This document shows positions 46,060-52,197 of a stretch of DNA of 64,000 bases, piece by piece. The notes below the pieces were generated by a model. It saw only the letters and a list, made by a program, of their open reading frames with translations, made no database searches and was not told the DNA's origin. Made by a program: the position numbers and the translations under genes. Source of the stretch: Paludibacteraceae bacterium (lineage in GTDB: Bacteria > Bacteroidota > Bacteroidia > Bacteroidales > Paludibacteraceae); contig JAFRNH010000031.1 in assembly GCA_017430235.1 (NCBI GenBank), positions 61,525 through 125,524 on the forward strand. The letters are read 5' to 3'. How positions within the stretch are numbered: position 1 is the stretch's first letter; the number at the start of each line of letters is the position of its first letter.

Positions 46060-46404
46060 TCATTTCTTTTCCTTCACGACTTTAGGAAAGGAGTTGACAA
46101 ACTTAACTTTAATATCTGGGAACGAGTTGACAATCTGAATTTTTACATCAGGAAACGACTCTACCATCTTCCACTCACAACACTTTTGCCACGAACTATC
46201 CGTGAGTTTTATCTCCACATCGGGGAAACTCTCCACTATCTGAACCTTGATGTCAGGAAAACTTTCCACAATCTTCACCTTGCCCGAAAGAGGGAAAGTC
46301 TTGCCCTTGACTGTCACACTACAATCTGATTTACTGATTGTCACCTGTGCATGAGCGAAGCCACACATGAATAGCAACAATAATAATGTGAATATTTTTC
46401 TCAT
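46060..46404 (-). CDS. Small exported SFPD-repeat protein (7(1) septoil knot-like)
   Basis: 114 residues with signal peptide MRKIFTLLLLLFMCGFAHAQ. The mature part is built of five copies of a unit of 11-12 residues with the core [VN]-[ES/NS]-FPD: IVESFPDIKVQ, IVESFPDVEIK, MVESFPDVKIQ, IVNSFPDIKVK and FVNSFPKVV. Between the second and third copy is DSSWQKCCEWK with a Cys pair. From memory this resembles the small 7(1) septoil knot family (Septknot), known in Bacteroides and Proteobacteria without a defined role; the match is not verified. It lies directly downstream of the LRR cargo gene with the latter's terminator between them, so it needs its own promoter, which I could not locate. Confidence 0.75.
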   Translation of the reverse strand: MRKIFTLLLLLFMCGFAHAQVTISKSDCSVTVKGKTFPLSGKVKIVESFPDIKVQIVESFPDVEIKLTDSSWQKCCEWKMVESFPDVKIQIVNSFPDIKVKFVNSFPKVVKEKK

Positions 46405-46429
46405 ATTGTAATATTAGTTCTTTTGCCTT

Positions 46430-46472
46430 AAAAAAAAATCACAGGTAGGGGCTTTACCCCCTATCTGTGATA
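46430..46472 (-). terminator. Terminator after the LRR cargo gene
   Basis: ATCACAGGTAGGGG (46438-46451) faces the complementary CCCCTATCTGTGAT arm up to 46471 with one mismatch. The minus strand continues as a run of T. Confidence 0.85.
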
Positions 46473-46483
46473 TAACTTATACT

Positions 46484-48055
46484 CTATCGAACCAGAACAG
46501 AGATTGTCTTATTATTTGTCTTGACGATATAGACTCCTTGTGCAGAAACTGTCAAAGTATGAATACCCGCAGCAGACACAGAAGTTGAAACATATCTACC
46601 AGAAAAATCATAGAGGGAAACTTCACCCTTAGCACCACTCACGTAGATGACGCCATCTTCCGTCCATACATTTGTTTCTTCAGATGAAACAGAAGTTGTA
46701 CCTGCCAACTCTCCCAACTGAGACGAACTTGTAACAACACCTTTCAACAATATTCCTTCACCCTTCTTCACTTGAATAATCGATTCATCCTTATCAAGAG
46801 GAATCCATATCTCTCCTTCATCTAAAGAGTATGAAATAGCAGAAGCATTTCCTACGTTTACAACTCCGAGCACAGAATCATCTTCCTTAGCGGTGATGGT
46901 CAAATAATTAGGATCTTCAACATCCTCCATCTCTAAATATTTCACATTCCATCCTACAGGAATATTATCCTCACCAAATTTGAGTGGCAGATTTGCCGGG
47001 CATACAAAGAGACCTGTTGGAGAGACATTGATATTCCAAAACCATGTTTTATCATTATCAGTATCTTTATAACGTCCCCATTCATCAAAAGAGACCTTTA
47101 TTTCGGATAAGTTCTCGCAATCCTCAAACATTCGAGAATAACATTGGATAGCTAATGTCGTAGCATTCAACTCAGGTGCTTTAGTCAGACCTTCGCAATT
47201 ATTAAACATTCCATAATAACAACTAGGAGCCAAGACCTTAGCAGGCAACTCTGGAGCCTGCGTCAGACTAGTACAAGAAAAGAACATTTCATAATAACAA
47301 CGGCTTGCCACTACTGTAGCAGGTAGTTTTGGCGCTTTTGTCAAACTCGCACACCCCCAAAACATACGATCATAACAGCTTTCTGCCATTATCGTGGCTG
47401 GCAATTCAGGTGCTTGTTCCAAACTAGAGCAATTCCAAAACATACTATAGCAACATTCCTCTGCCAATGTTGTCGCATGCAGATCAGGTACTTGCTTCAA
47501 ACTTTTGCAATCAGCGAACATGTGACTATAACAATAAACTTCCAAAGTTGTAGCAGGCAGTTCTGGCGCTTTTGTCAGATTTGTACAACCCGAGAACATG
47601 CGTTCATAACAATAATCTGTCAGTGTCGTAGCAGGCAACTCTGGCGCTTGCGTCAAACTAGTACAATTGAAGAATAACATAGAAAAACATTCATCACTTG
47701 GAATAACAGTGGTTTCCCCCTCTCCATCAATTAAACTCATAATACTTCCACTTGCTGCAATCTTTCCTGTCATCAAAAAATTTGTATAGGAAGATGATTT
47801 CGAATCTAATCTTTGAATTCCATCGCTATTAACACCCTTCAGCAACGCTTTGTCACCTTTCTTCTTCAAAATAACCGTATCACCCTCCACAAGAGCATTC
47901 CATGTAGCCCCATCATCCAAAGAGTACCAAAGGTCTGGTGCTTTTTGTATTCCAAACGTAGAGTTATCCTCTTCGGCGGTGAACGTCAAATAATTGGTTG
48001 CGCTCGCCATACAAGCGACGCAAAGAAACATAATAATTGAGAAAATTTTCTTCAT
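46484..48055 (-). CDS. BspA-like leucine-rich-repeat surface protein with T9SS sorting-like C-terminus
   Basis: 523 residues with a signal peptide (MKKIFSIIMFLCVACMASAT). From about residue 115 to 300 are eight repeats of 23 residues of the form SLTQAPELPATTL-x3-CYxxMFxxC, each with conserved Cys, Met and Phe; this is the BspA/DUF285 style of repeat. A second beta domain follows that repeats the first N-terminal one (LTFTAEEDNSTFGI vs LTITAKEDDSVLGV; DGATWNALVEGD vs EGEIWIPLDKDE). The last 70 residues (GVIYVSGAKGEVSLYDFSGR, AAGIHTLTVSAQGVYIVKT) look like a type A T9SS sorting domain, so it is a likely substrate of the secretion system encoded at 29.5-35.4 kb. BspA relatives bind host or matrix proteins; this role is only inferred here. 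Confidence 0.82.
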   Translation of the reverse strand: MKKIFSIIMFLCVACMASATNYLTFTAEEDNSTFGIQKAPDLWYSLDDGATWNALVEGDTVILKKKGDKALLKGVNSDGIQRLDSKSSSYTNFLMTGKIAASGSIMSLIDGEGETTVIPSDECFSMLFFNCTSLTQAPELPATTLTDYCYERMFSGCTNLTKAPELPATTLEVYCYSHMFADCKSLKQVPDLHATTLAEECCYSMFWNCSSLEQAPELPATIMAESCYDRMFWGCASLTKAPKLPATVVASRCYYEMFFSCTSLTQAPELPAKVLAPSCYYGMFNNCEGLTKAPELNATTLAIQCYSRMFEDCENLSEIKVSFDEWGRYKDTDNDKTWFWNINVSPTGLFVCPANLPLKFGEDNIPVGWNVKYLEMEDVEDPNYLTITAKEDDSVLGVVNVGNASAISYSLDEGEIWIPLDKDESIIQVKKGEGILLKGVVTSSSQLGELAGTTSVSSEETNVWTEDGVIYVSGAKGEVSLYDFSGRYVSTSVSAAGIHTLTVSAQGVYIVKTNNKTISVLVR

Positions 48056-48143
48056 GCCATTGTCCCTTTCCTTAAATTAATTAGTACGAAGCCTATCTAA
48101 TAAACTAAATATTACTTGTCAAAGTCAACTTACAACTATACGA

Positions 48144-48151
48144 CAAAATTA
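48144..48151 (-). promoter_or_regulatory. Promoter -7 box of the LRR cargo gene
   Basis: TAATTTTG on the minus strand about 90 bases before ATG 48055; no good -33 element seen. A second TATATTTG occurs at 48233-48240. Confidence 0.4.
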
Positions 48152-48265
48152 CAAATTTTTATATATATCAGTAATGTATAATGAAAAATCATCAAAAGAG
48201 AGTCTCTCCCCCATTGTATGTCTTGTTTGACGCAAATATATAAAAAAATTATATGTTTTACTATT

Positions 48266-48859
48266 CTATTGTTTTTTTGCCAGAAAACGATTAGTTGATT
48301 CTCGGACGAAAAGAGGAATATTCGACCAAATTGAATGGAAACCATATCCCCCATTCTGCATTTCATTTATTGCCTCATCTGGTGTCCATCCCTGACAAAG
48401 CGTTCTGTACATCGCGCACACCATTCCCGTTCGGTCTGCCCCGTGCTGACAGTGCACTAAAACGGGTACGGCACTTGTATCATTTACAATCGACAGAAAC
48501 TCCTCGACATATTCATCCTTCATGTTACCCGCAAAGATCTCAATGCGTCTCGTTTTCAATGGCAAATCACCTATTTCATCTGTATCCGAATGATTGCTAC
48601 GTAGATTGACAATCGTTTTTATACCGAGTTCTGTAAGATTTGACATACCTTCTGCCGTCGGCTGTGCACTACGATATAGATTGTCTGTGACCTTATAGAG
48701 ATTCGGTACCCCCGCAAGCGTTATCGGTTCTGCCCAATTCGACGGACGAGTTGTCGTCGAAGTCTTGCTTGTACTGCCACTTTGAAATGCATGCACCGAG
48801 ACAACCGACATTCCAACAATGGAGATACAGATAATTGCCAACCAAATAATTCGTTTCAT
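48266..48859 (-). CDS. Exported tyrosine/dual-specificity phosphatase
   Basis: 197 residues. A signal peptide ends SVHAFQSG, so the enzyme acts in the periplasm or outside. The N-terminal phrase NLYKVTDNLYRSAQPTAEGM and IKTIVNLRSNHSD mark the bacterial DSP-like family. The active site is VHCQHGADRTGMV, with nucleophile Cys137 and Arg143. Such enzymes remove phosphate from Tyr or phosphoinositides; the substrate here is unknown. It lies alone between two non-enzymatic genes. An exported location is unusual for this class. Confidence 0.82.
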   Translation of the reverse strand: MKRIIWLAIICISIVGMSVVSVHAFQSGSTSKTSTTTRPSNWAEPITLAGVPNLYKVTDNLYRSAQPTAEGMSNLTELGIKTIVNLRSNHSDTDEIGDLPLKTRRIEIFAGNMKDEYVEEFLSIVNDTSAVPVLVHCQHGADRTGMVCAMYRTLCQGWTPDEAINEMQNGGYGFHSIWSNIPLFVRESTNRFLAKKQ

Positions 48860-48982
48860 AAAAACACTAATGACGAGTAACTTATAGAATAATTACACTT
48901 TTATTGAACAAATCCCAAAAACATCAAATTAGATTTGTAAAGATAGGAAAAATCGAATTAAATTTCGATTGTCTTCGTTTCA

Positions 48983-49762
48983 TCATTTCTTATTTTTCTT
49001 TTCGAATATCCTAAAATCATCCGTATCAGTATCTTTTAAAATTATACGTCTTATCATAAAAACCACACACAGGATAACGATCCTAACCTCTTGTGCCCAA
49101 TAAGGCAAATAGTCAGGGAGCTTATTATACCAAGTGTTATTTTTATTCTGGGCATACTCATATATAGAGCGAATGTCAACATCAACGTCAACGCTAATGC
49201 CCAAAAACGTAATCAATTTCAGCAATCCAAGAGCCAGAAGTAGTCTTAGCCAATAGGCGAGATAATTGACAGAAAGAGTAAAAAACACCATAAAACCTAT
49301 AGCGTATGGTTCTTGGTATGTAAAATTTCTCAACCGCGGCAAAGAATCACTATCATTAAGCCATCTCCATGTAGCACATAATATTAAGAAAAGTCCCAAC
49401 GCATTATTCACACACAATATTGACATGTCATCTACGATCACATCGAACGAGGTGTCTGCACCATTCGAATAGAACTTTATCCAAGTGAGAACATAATAGA
49501 CTACTGCTGCCGCTATCAAATTATCCAATACAATGAAGAATCGACGCAGGCAAATACCGAATGTGAGTGGCTTCGGATTATCCTTCGGCGGACCACAAAA
49601 TATACACTTCACGAAATCCAGCACACCAAACTCATCCTCTTCTTTTGTCCCATTTTCTACAGAAGCAGAAGGAGAAGGAGAAGGAGGTACATAAGTAACG
49701 CGAGGAGGCTTATTCCTTGGAGGCTGGTAATTATTTTTACGTTTTTTCTTTCGTTTCGCCAT
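48983..49762 (-). CDS. Membrane protein of unknown function with basic Pro/Ser-rich N-terminus
   Basis: 259 residues. The first 45 residues are Lys/Arg- and Pro/Ser-rich (MAKRKKKRKNNYQPPRNKPP, then PPSPSPSASVEN) and probably lie in the cytosol. A short cysteine-containing segment (KCIFCGPPKDNPKP) follows. Then come about five hydrophobic segments, separated by short loops, and a charged tail (KDTDTDDFRIFEKKNKK). I know no family. A -7 box (TATCTTTG, 49853-49846) lies 84 bases upstream. The next gene downstream is the exported phosphatase, more than 100 bases away. Confidence 0.6.
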   Translation of the reverse strand: MAKRKKKRKNNYQPPRNKPPRVTYVPPSPSPSASVENGTKEEDEFGVLDFVKCIFCGPPKDNPKPLTFGICLRRFFIVLDNLIAAAVVYYVLTWIKFYSNGADTSFDVIVDDMSILCVNNALGLFLILCATWRWLNDSDSLPRLRNFTYQEPYAIGFMVFFTLSVNYLAYWLRLLLALGLLKLITFLGISVDVDVDIRSIYEYAQNKNNTWYNKLPDYLPYWAQEVRIVILCVVFMIRRIILKDTDTDDFRIFEKKNKK

Positions 49763-49901
49763 AAAGTATAATTGTCAATTTTATAGTACTCCCCATTTTT
49801 GACAACTGGTTAATGCGTTTCCCCGTTGTGTGTTGGTTGGGCAAGCAAAGATAGTAAAAAGGGATGGTTTTATCATAGGAATTATTTTATAATGAATGAA
49901 T

Positions 49902-49952
49902 GGTACATAATTCATCATGGGCGAATGTGATTCGCCCCTACAATTGGGATGG
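49902..49952. repeat. 51-bp REP-like element, copy 1
   Basis: It contains the perfect palindrome GGGCGAAT-gtg-ATTCGCCC (49919-49937), followed by CTACAATTGGGATGG. The element recurs at 51092-51142 with two mismatches, and similarity continues about 15 bases beyond. Confidence 0.85.
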
Positions 49953-50018
49953 TGTCCAATTCCATAGGGTGGATACATTGGGGACAACGCGACACTCCTC
50001 CGTAACGTGATGCCGCCA

Positions 50019-50104
50019 ACCCCTGAAAGGGGTGATATATCATAGGCACGGGTGTGAGCCCGTGTATGAAACGGGGCGTTCGGTAATTGGAACCCCAAAG
50101 GGGT
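50019..50104. repeat. Cluster of three GC-rich palindromes (REP-like)
   Basis: ACCCCT-gaa-AGGGGT (50019-50033), CACGGG-tgtgag-CCCGTG (50047-50064) and ACCCC-aaa-GGGGT (50092-50104) follow each other within 86 bases. They stand out by GC content from the AT-rich surroundings and resemble dispersed palindromic repeats. Confidence 0.65.
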
Positions 50105-50180
50105 GACACATAATTACAGCGCATACATGATGGCATAATCTATAACGGTGTTGTTTAGTATTACGATGAGTCGCTTCGCG

Positions 50181-50267
50181 AGAAATCCTACAAATCTGTT
50201 CAAATCTAACAAATCGCTTTTAATGCAACTCATATTTGTAGGATTTGTAAAGATTTGTAAGATTTCT
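50181..50267. repeat. Long imperfect inverted repeat (34-nt arms)
   Basis: The left arm (50181-50214, beginning AGAAATCCTACAAATC) and right arm (50234-50267, ending GATTTGTAAGATTTCT) pair with about 5 mismatches of 34 around a 19-base loop. Each arm also contains a repeated AAATCT/AGATTT core. A small TGTCC-aaa-GGACA hairpin follows at 50267-50279. Confidence 0.75.
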
Positions 50268-50307
50268 GTCCAAAGGACACTCCTTTGAATCTATAGGTTG
50301 GAATAGG

Positions 50308-50341
50308 TTTCAAGTACTATAATTCCCTTTATGTTAAAAAC
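50308..50341. repeat. 34-bp direct repeat, copy 1
   Basis: The block starting TTTCAAGTACTATAATTC and ending TTATGTTAAAAAC is identical at 50852-50885. It lies 16 bases beyond the stop of the small membrane-protein gene. Read on the minus strand it starts GTTTTTAAC and ends CTTGAAA(C). Confidence 0.9.
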
Positions 50342-50357
50342 TGAAAAAATATCACAT

Positions 50358-50777
50358 TTAAAATTCATCCGCAAAATAATCTTCTGCCTTTCCATGATCT
50401 AATCCTCTTATCAATTGCGCAATTCCAACAATAATCAAGAAGACAGCTATCGCCCAAACTACATAATTAAACACATATATTATACCCGCTTCTGTCGTTA
50501 AATTATAAAAGACACATCCGAAGACAAATAGTAATATCCCTCCTATCATTTTCATCAGACCACTTATCCGATTGGCTTTTTTCTCTTTGGCTTTTTCTCC
50601 TTTACGACACATCCTATCTATCTTTTTCAACTCCTCTACAACCATGCATCGTTGTTCGTCAGGAAGTTTGTTTGCATACATTCCATCTATCAACTCCTTA
50701 GTAGGTACACCATCCATCCTTCTCGAGGTGTAATATTTGACGAGCTCCTCGTCTGTCAATTCATTTATCAACTTCAT
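50358..50777 (-). CDS. Small two-helix membrane protein of unknown function
   Basis: 139 residues. The first 65 residues are helical and charged (MKLINELTDEELVKYYTSRR, DEQRCMVVEELKKIDRMCRK). Two membrane helices follow (MIGGILLFVFGCVFYNL and YVVWAIAVFLIIVGIAQLI), then an acidic tail KAEDYFADEF. I know no family. The gene is enclosed by two identical 34-bp direct repeats, one 16 bases after the stop and one about 75 bases before the start, which makes it look like a cassette. A -7 box (TATATTTG, 50816-50809) lies upstream, without a clear -33 element. Confidence 0.6.
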   Translation of the reverse strand: MKLINELTDEELVKYYTSRRMDGVPTKELIDGMYANKLPDEQRCMVVEELKKIDRMCRKGEKAKEKKANRISGLMKMIGGILLFVFGCVFYNLTTEAGIIYVFNYVVWAIAVFLIIVGIAQLIRGLDHGKAEDYFADEF

Positions 50778-50851
50778 AGATTAAACCTTATTATGATTCA
50801 TAACGCCACAAATATATATATTATCATGCAAAAAATACGACAATATTTTGT

Positions 50852-50885
50852 TTTCAAGTACTATAATTCCCTTTATGTTAAAAAC
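50852..50885. repeat. 34-bp direct repeat, copy 2
   Basis: Identical to 50308-50341 over all 34 bases, in the same orientation. The distance between the copies is 510 bases, occupied by the small membrane-protein gene and its promoter. Confidence 0.9.
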
Positions 50886-51019
50886 CAGTGATTCATACAT
50901 CACTCACATTCAACAAAACACAAAGAATTTTTATTAGAAAAATTCGACCATCTCGGGCTGTTTCAAGAAATTTTCTTGCGTTTTCTTGCATTTCCTTTGA
51001 CCATAATAATGATATGAAT

Positions 51020-51072
51020 ACCCTACCCAGGGCGATACCCATGGACTATATCTGTTGCAGCCTTTCAGGCTG
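51020..51072. repeat. REP-like block with CCCAGGG and CAGCCT/AGGCTG palindromes
   Basis: CCTACCCAGGGCGATACCC is followed by CAGCCT-ttc-AGGCTG (51058-51072). Blocks of this form occur as dispersed repeats in Bacteroidota from general knowledge; copy number here cannot be tested. Confidence 0.5.
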
Positions 51073-51091
51073 ACGTGTACGGACAAGGAAC

Positions 51092-51142
51092 GGTACGTAA
51101 TTCACCATGGGCGAATGTGATTCGCCCCTACAATTGGGATGG
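51092..51142. repeat. 51-bp REP-like element, copy 2
   Basis: Same orientation as 49902-49952, two mismatches, perfect palindrome GGGCGAAT-gtg-ATTCGCCC at 51109-51127. Confidence 0.85.
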
Positions 51143-51176
51143 CACATGATTCCATCGGTCGAGTAATCAATAATAC

Positions 51177-51956
51177 TTACCAGGAACTTTTCGTCTTGTT
51201 GTTCGGAAATGGATCTGTATCAGGAGCCTGAACCGGACGCACCACAAAACCGAAGCTTCGACTACCTGCTGTTGGACTACAATAAACGTTAGGTCCATCC
51301 TCATTATCTTCCAAATCAGTACACATAAGAATGACCCCCAAACTACCTTTTCCAACAGTTCCAGACATATAATTACAAACATCCGTTGACGATCCCCAAA
51401 ACATATCAGTCTTCTTATTCCGCTTTGACCTTACTGCTGGCAAGAAAATAGAATTTCCGGTCTTTGTACTAGTAAACTCACATCCCGTAACACCATTCTT
51501 TGTGGTCCAATTTGCATCACAATATGCAATTAATTCTTTAAAATCTTTACGTGTTGGCAATCGATACGAATCTCCCCAATTAAATCTTACAACATCATAT
51601 TTCGCATTACCTGCCAAACCAATTTCTAGAGAATCATCAAGGAATTCCAGCAAAGAATCTTTGTCTGTATCCATATCTTCTCTTTTTACAAAATACATAT
51701 CATCTTCAAACTCTGTTCTTGGTGAGACCTCTCCAAATGCAAAATGATATCCTCCCATCTCTGGAACCGAAGCTCCAATATTACAAGTGGCCCACTTTAT
51801 TCCACTGGGAAGTCCCAAGTCAACAAATTCACGAGTATCCTTCTTTATGTTAACTGCTGAATGTCTAACAGTTTTATCTTTTTGTCCATTTTCAGAATTC
51901 ACCGAGCAGTTTGCCATTAACAAACTCAGTAATAAGAAATAACCTATTTTTTTCAT
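51177..51956 (-). CDS. Lipoprotein with a FISUMP/Fib_succ_major-like domain
   Basis: 259 residues. The signal sequence MKKIGYFLLLSLLMANCSVN has lipobox LMANC. The mature domain contains REFVDLGLPSGIKWATCNIG, YRLPTRKDFKELIAYCDANW, GCEFTSTKTGNSIFLPAVRS, FWGSSTD and RSFGFVVRPV. This order of motifs belongs to the widespread Fibrobacter-succinogenes-major/DUF1566-like family of Bacteroidota envelope proteins, often in several copies. The fold is related to the FGE/C-type lectin class. No enzyme function is established. It has a good promoter and stands alone. Confidence 0.78.
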   Translation of the reverse strand: MKKIGYFLLLSLLMANCSVNSENGQKDKTVRHSAVNIKKDTREFVDLGLPSGIKWATCNIGASVPEMGGYHFAFGEVSPRTEFEDDMYFVKREDMDTDKDSLLEFLDDSLEIGLAGNAKYDVVRFNWGDSYRLPTRKDFKELIAYCDANWTTKNGVTGCEFTSTKTGNSIFLPAVRSKRNKKTDMFWGSSTDVCNYMSGTVGKGSLGVILMCTDLEDNEDGPNVYCSPTAGSRSFGFVVRPVQAPDTDPFPNNKTKSSW

Positions 51957-51986
51957 TCTACTTCTATTAATTTATATTTAACCTCA

Positions 51987-52016
51987 CAAATATAGATAAT
52001 TGTCGTACCATACAAA
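51987..52016 (-). promoter_or_regulatory. Promoter of the FISUMP-like lipoprotein gene
   Basis: TTTG (52016-52013), 18 bases, TATATTTG (51994-51987) on the minus strand; start codon about 30 bases after the predicted start. Confidence 0.6.
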
Positions 52017-52168
52017 AATTGATACCGAAAGAAATCAAAAAGCGCCGAAAAGTATATTAACCCATCGTCTACATTAACTTTTTGTTTAAACGGTGAATTT
52101 ATAGAACTCACCTTAACTTTATATACTCATTTTCTCTTCTCTCTATTCCTCATTCAAAATTCAAATCC

Positions 52169-52176
52169 TATCTTTG
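52169..52176 (+). promoter_or_regulatory. metH operon promoter -7 box
   Basis: TATCTTTG; the predicted start near 52183 rules out the in-frame ATG at 52174 and points to ATG 52198 (leader about 15 bases). I see no cobalamin or SAM riboswitch in the space upstream. Confidence 0.55.
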
Positions 52177-52197
52177 CATAAAAATATAACGACATAT

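Larger units (their letters stand above)
49763..50357. other. Gene-free stretch with REP-like palindromes and repeats
   Basis: About 600 bases with no credible gene; the short frames here are interrupted by palindromes and have no start signals. It holds a -7 box for the membrane protein gene (49846-49853), copy 1 of a 51-bp element, a cluster of GC-rich hairpins, a long hairpin with 34-nt arms, and copy 1 of a 34-bp direct repeat. These are listed separately. Confidence 0.7.
50778..51176. other. Gene-free stretch with repeats
   Basis: About 400 bases without a gene. It holds a -7 box, copy 2 of the 34-bp direct repeat, small stems AGTGAT/ATCACT (50887-50904) and CAAGAA/TTCTTG (50964-50978), the CAGCCT/AGGCTG hairpin block and copy 2 of the 51-bp element. 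Confidence 0.7.

Noticed and set aside
49781-50136. Overlapping open frames of 105 and 73 residues on the minus strand
   Set aside because: They run through palindromic repeats, show no family features, signal or start context, and their composition looks like translated repeats.
50308-50885. A CRISPR array
   Set aside because: Only two repeat copies, 510 bases apart with a gene between them; no spacers of regular size and no cas genes in the window.
52017-52197. Cobalamin or SAM riboswitch ahead of metH
   Set aside because: The predicted leader is only about 15 bases and no B12-box-like conserved block is visible upstream.
52174-52197. metH start at ATG 52174
   Set aside because: It overlaps the -7 box and lies before the expected transcription start.
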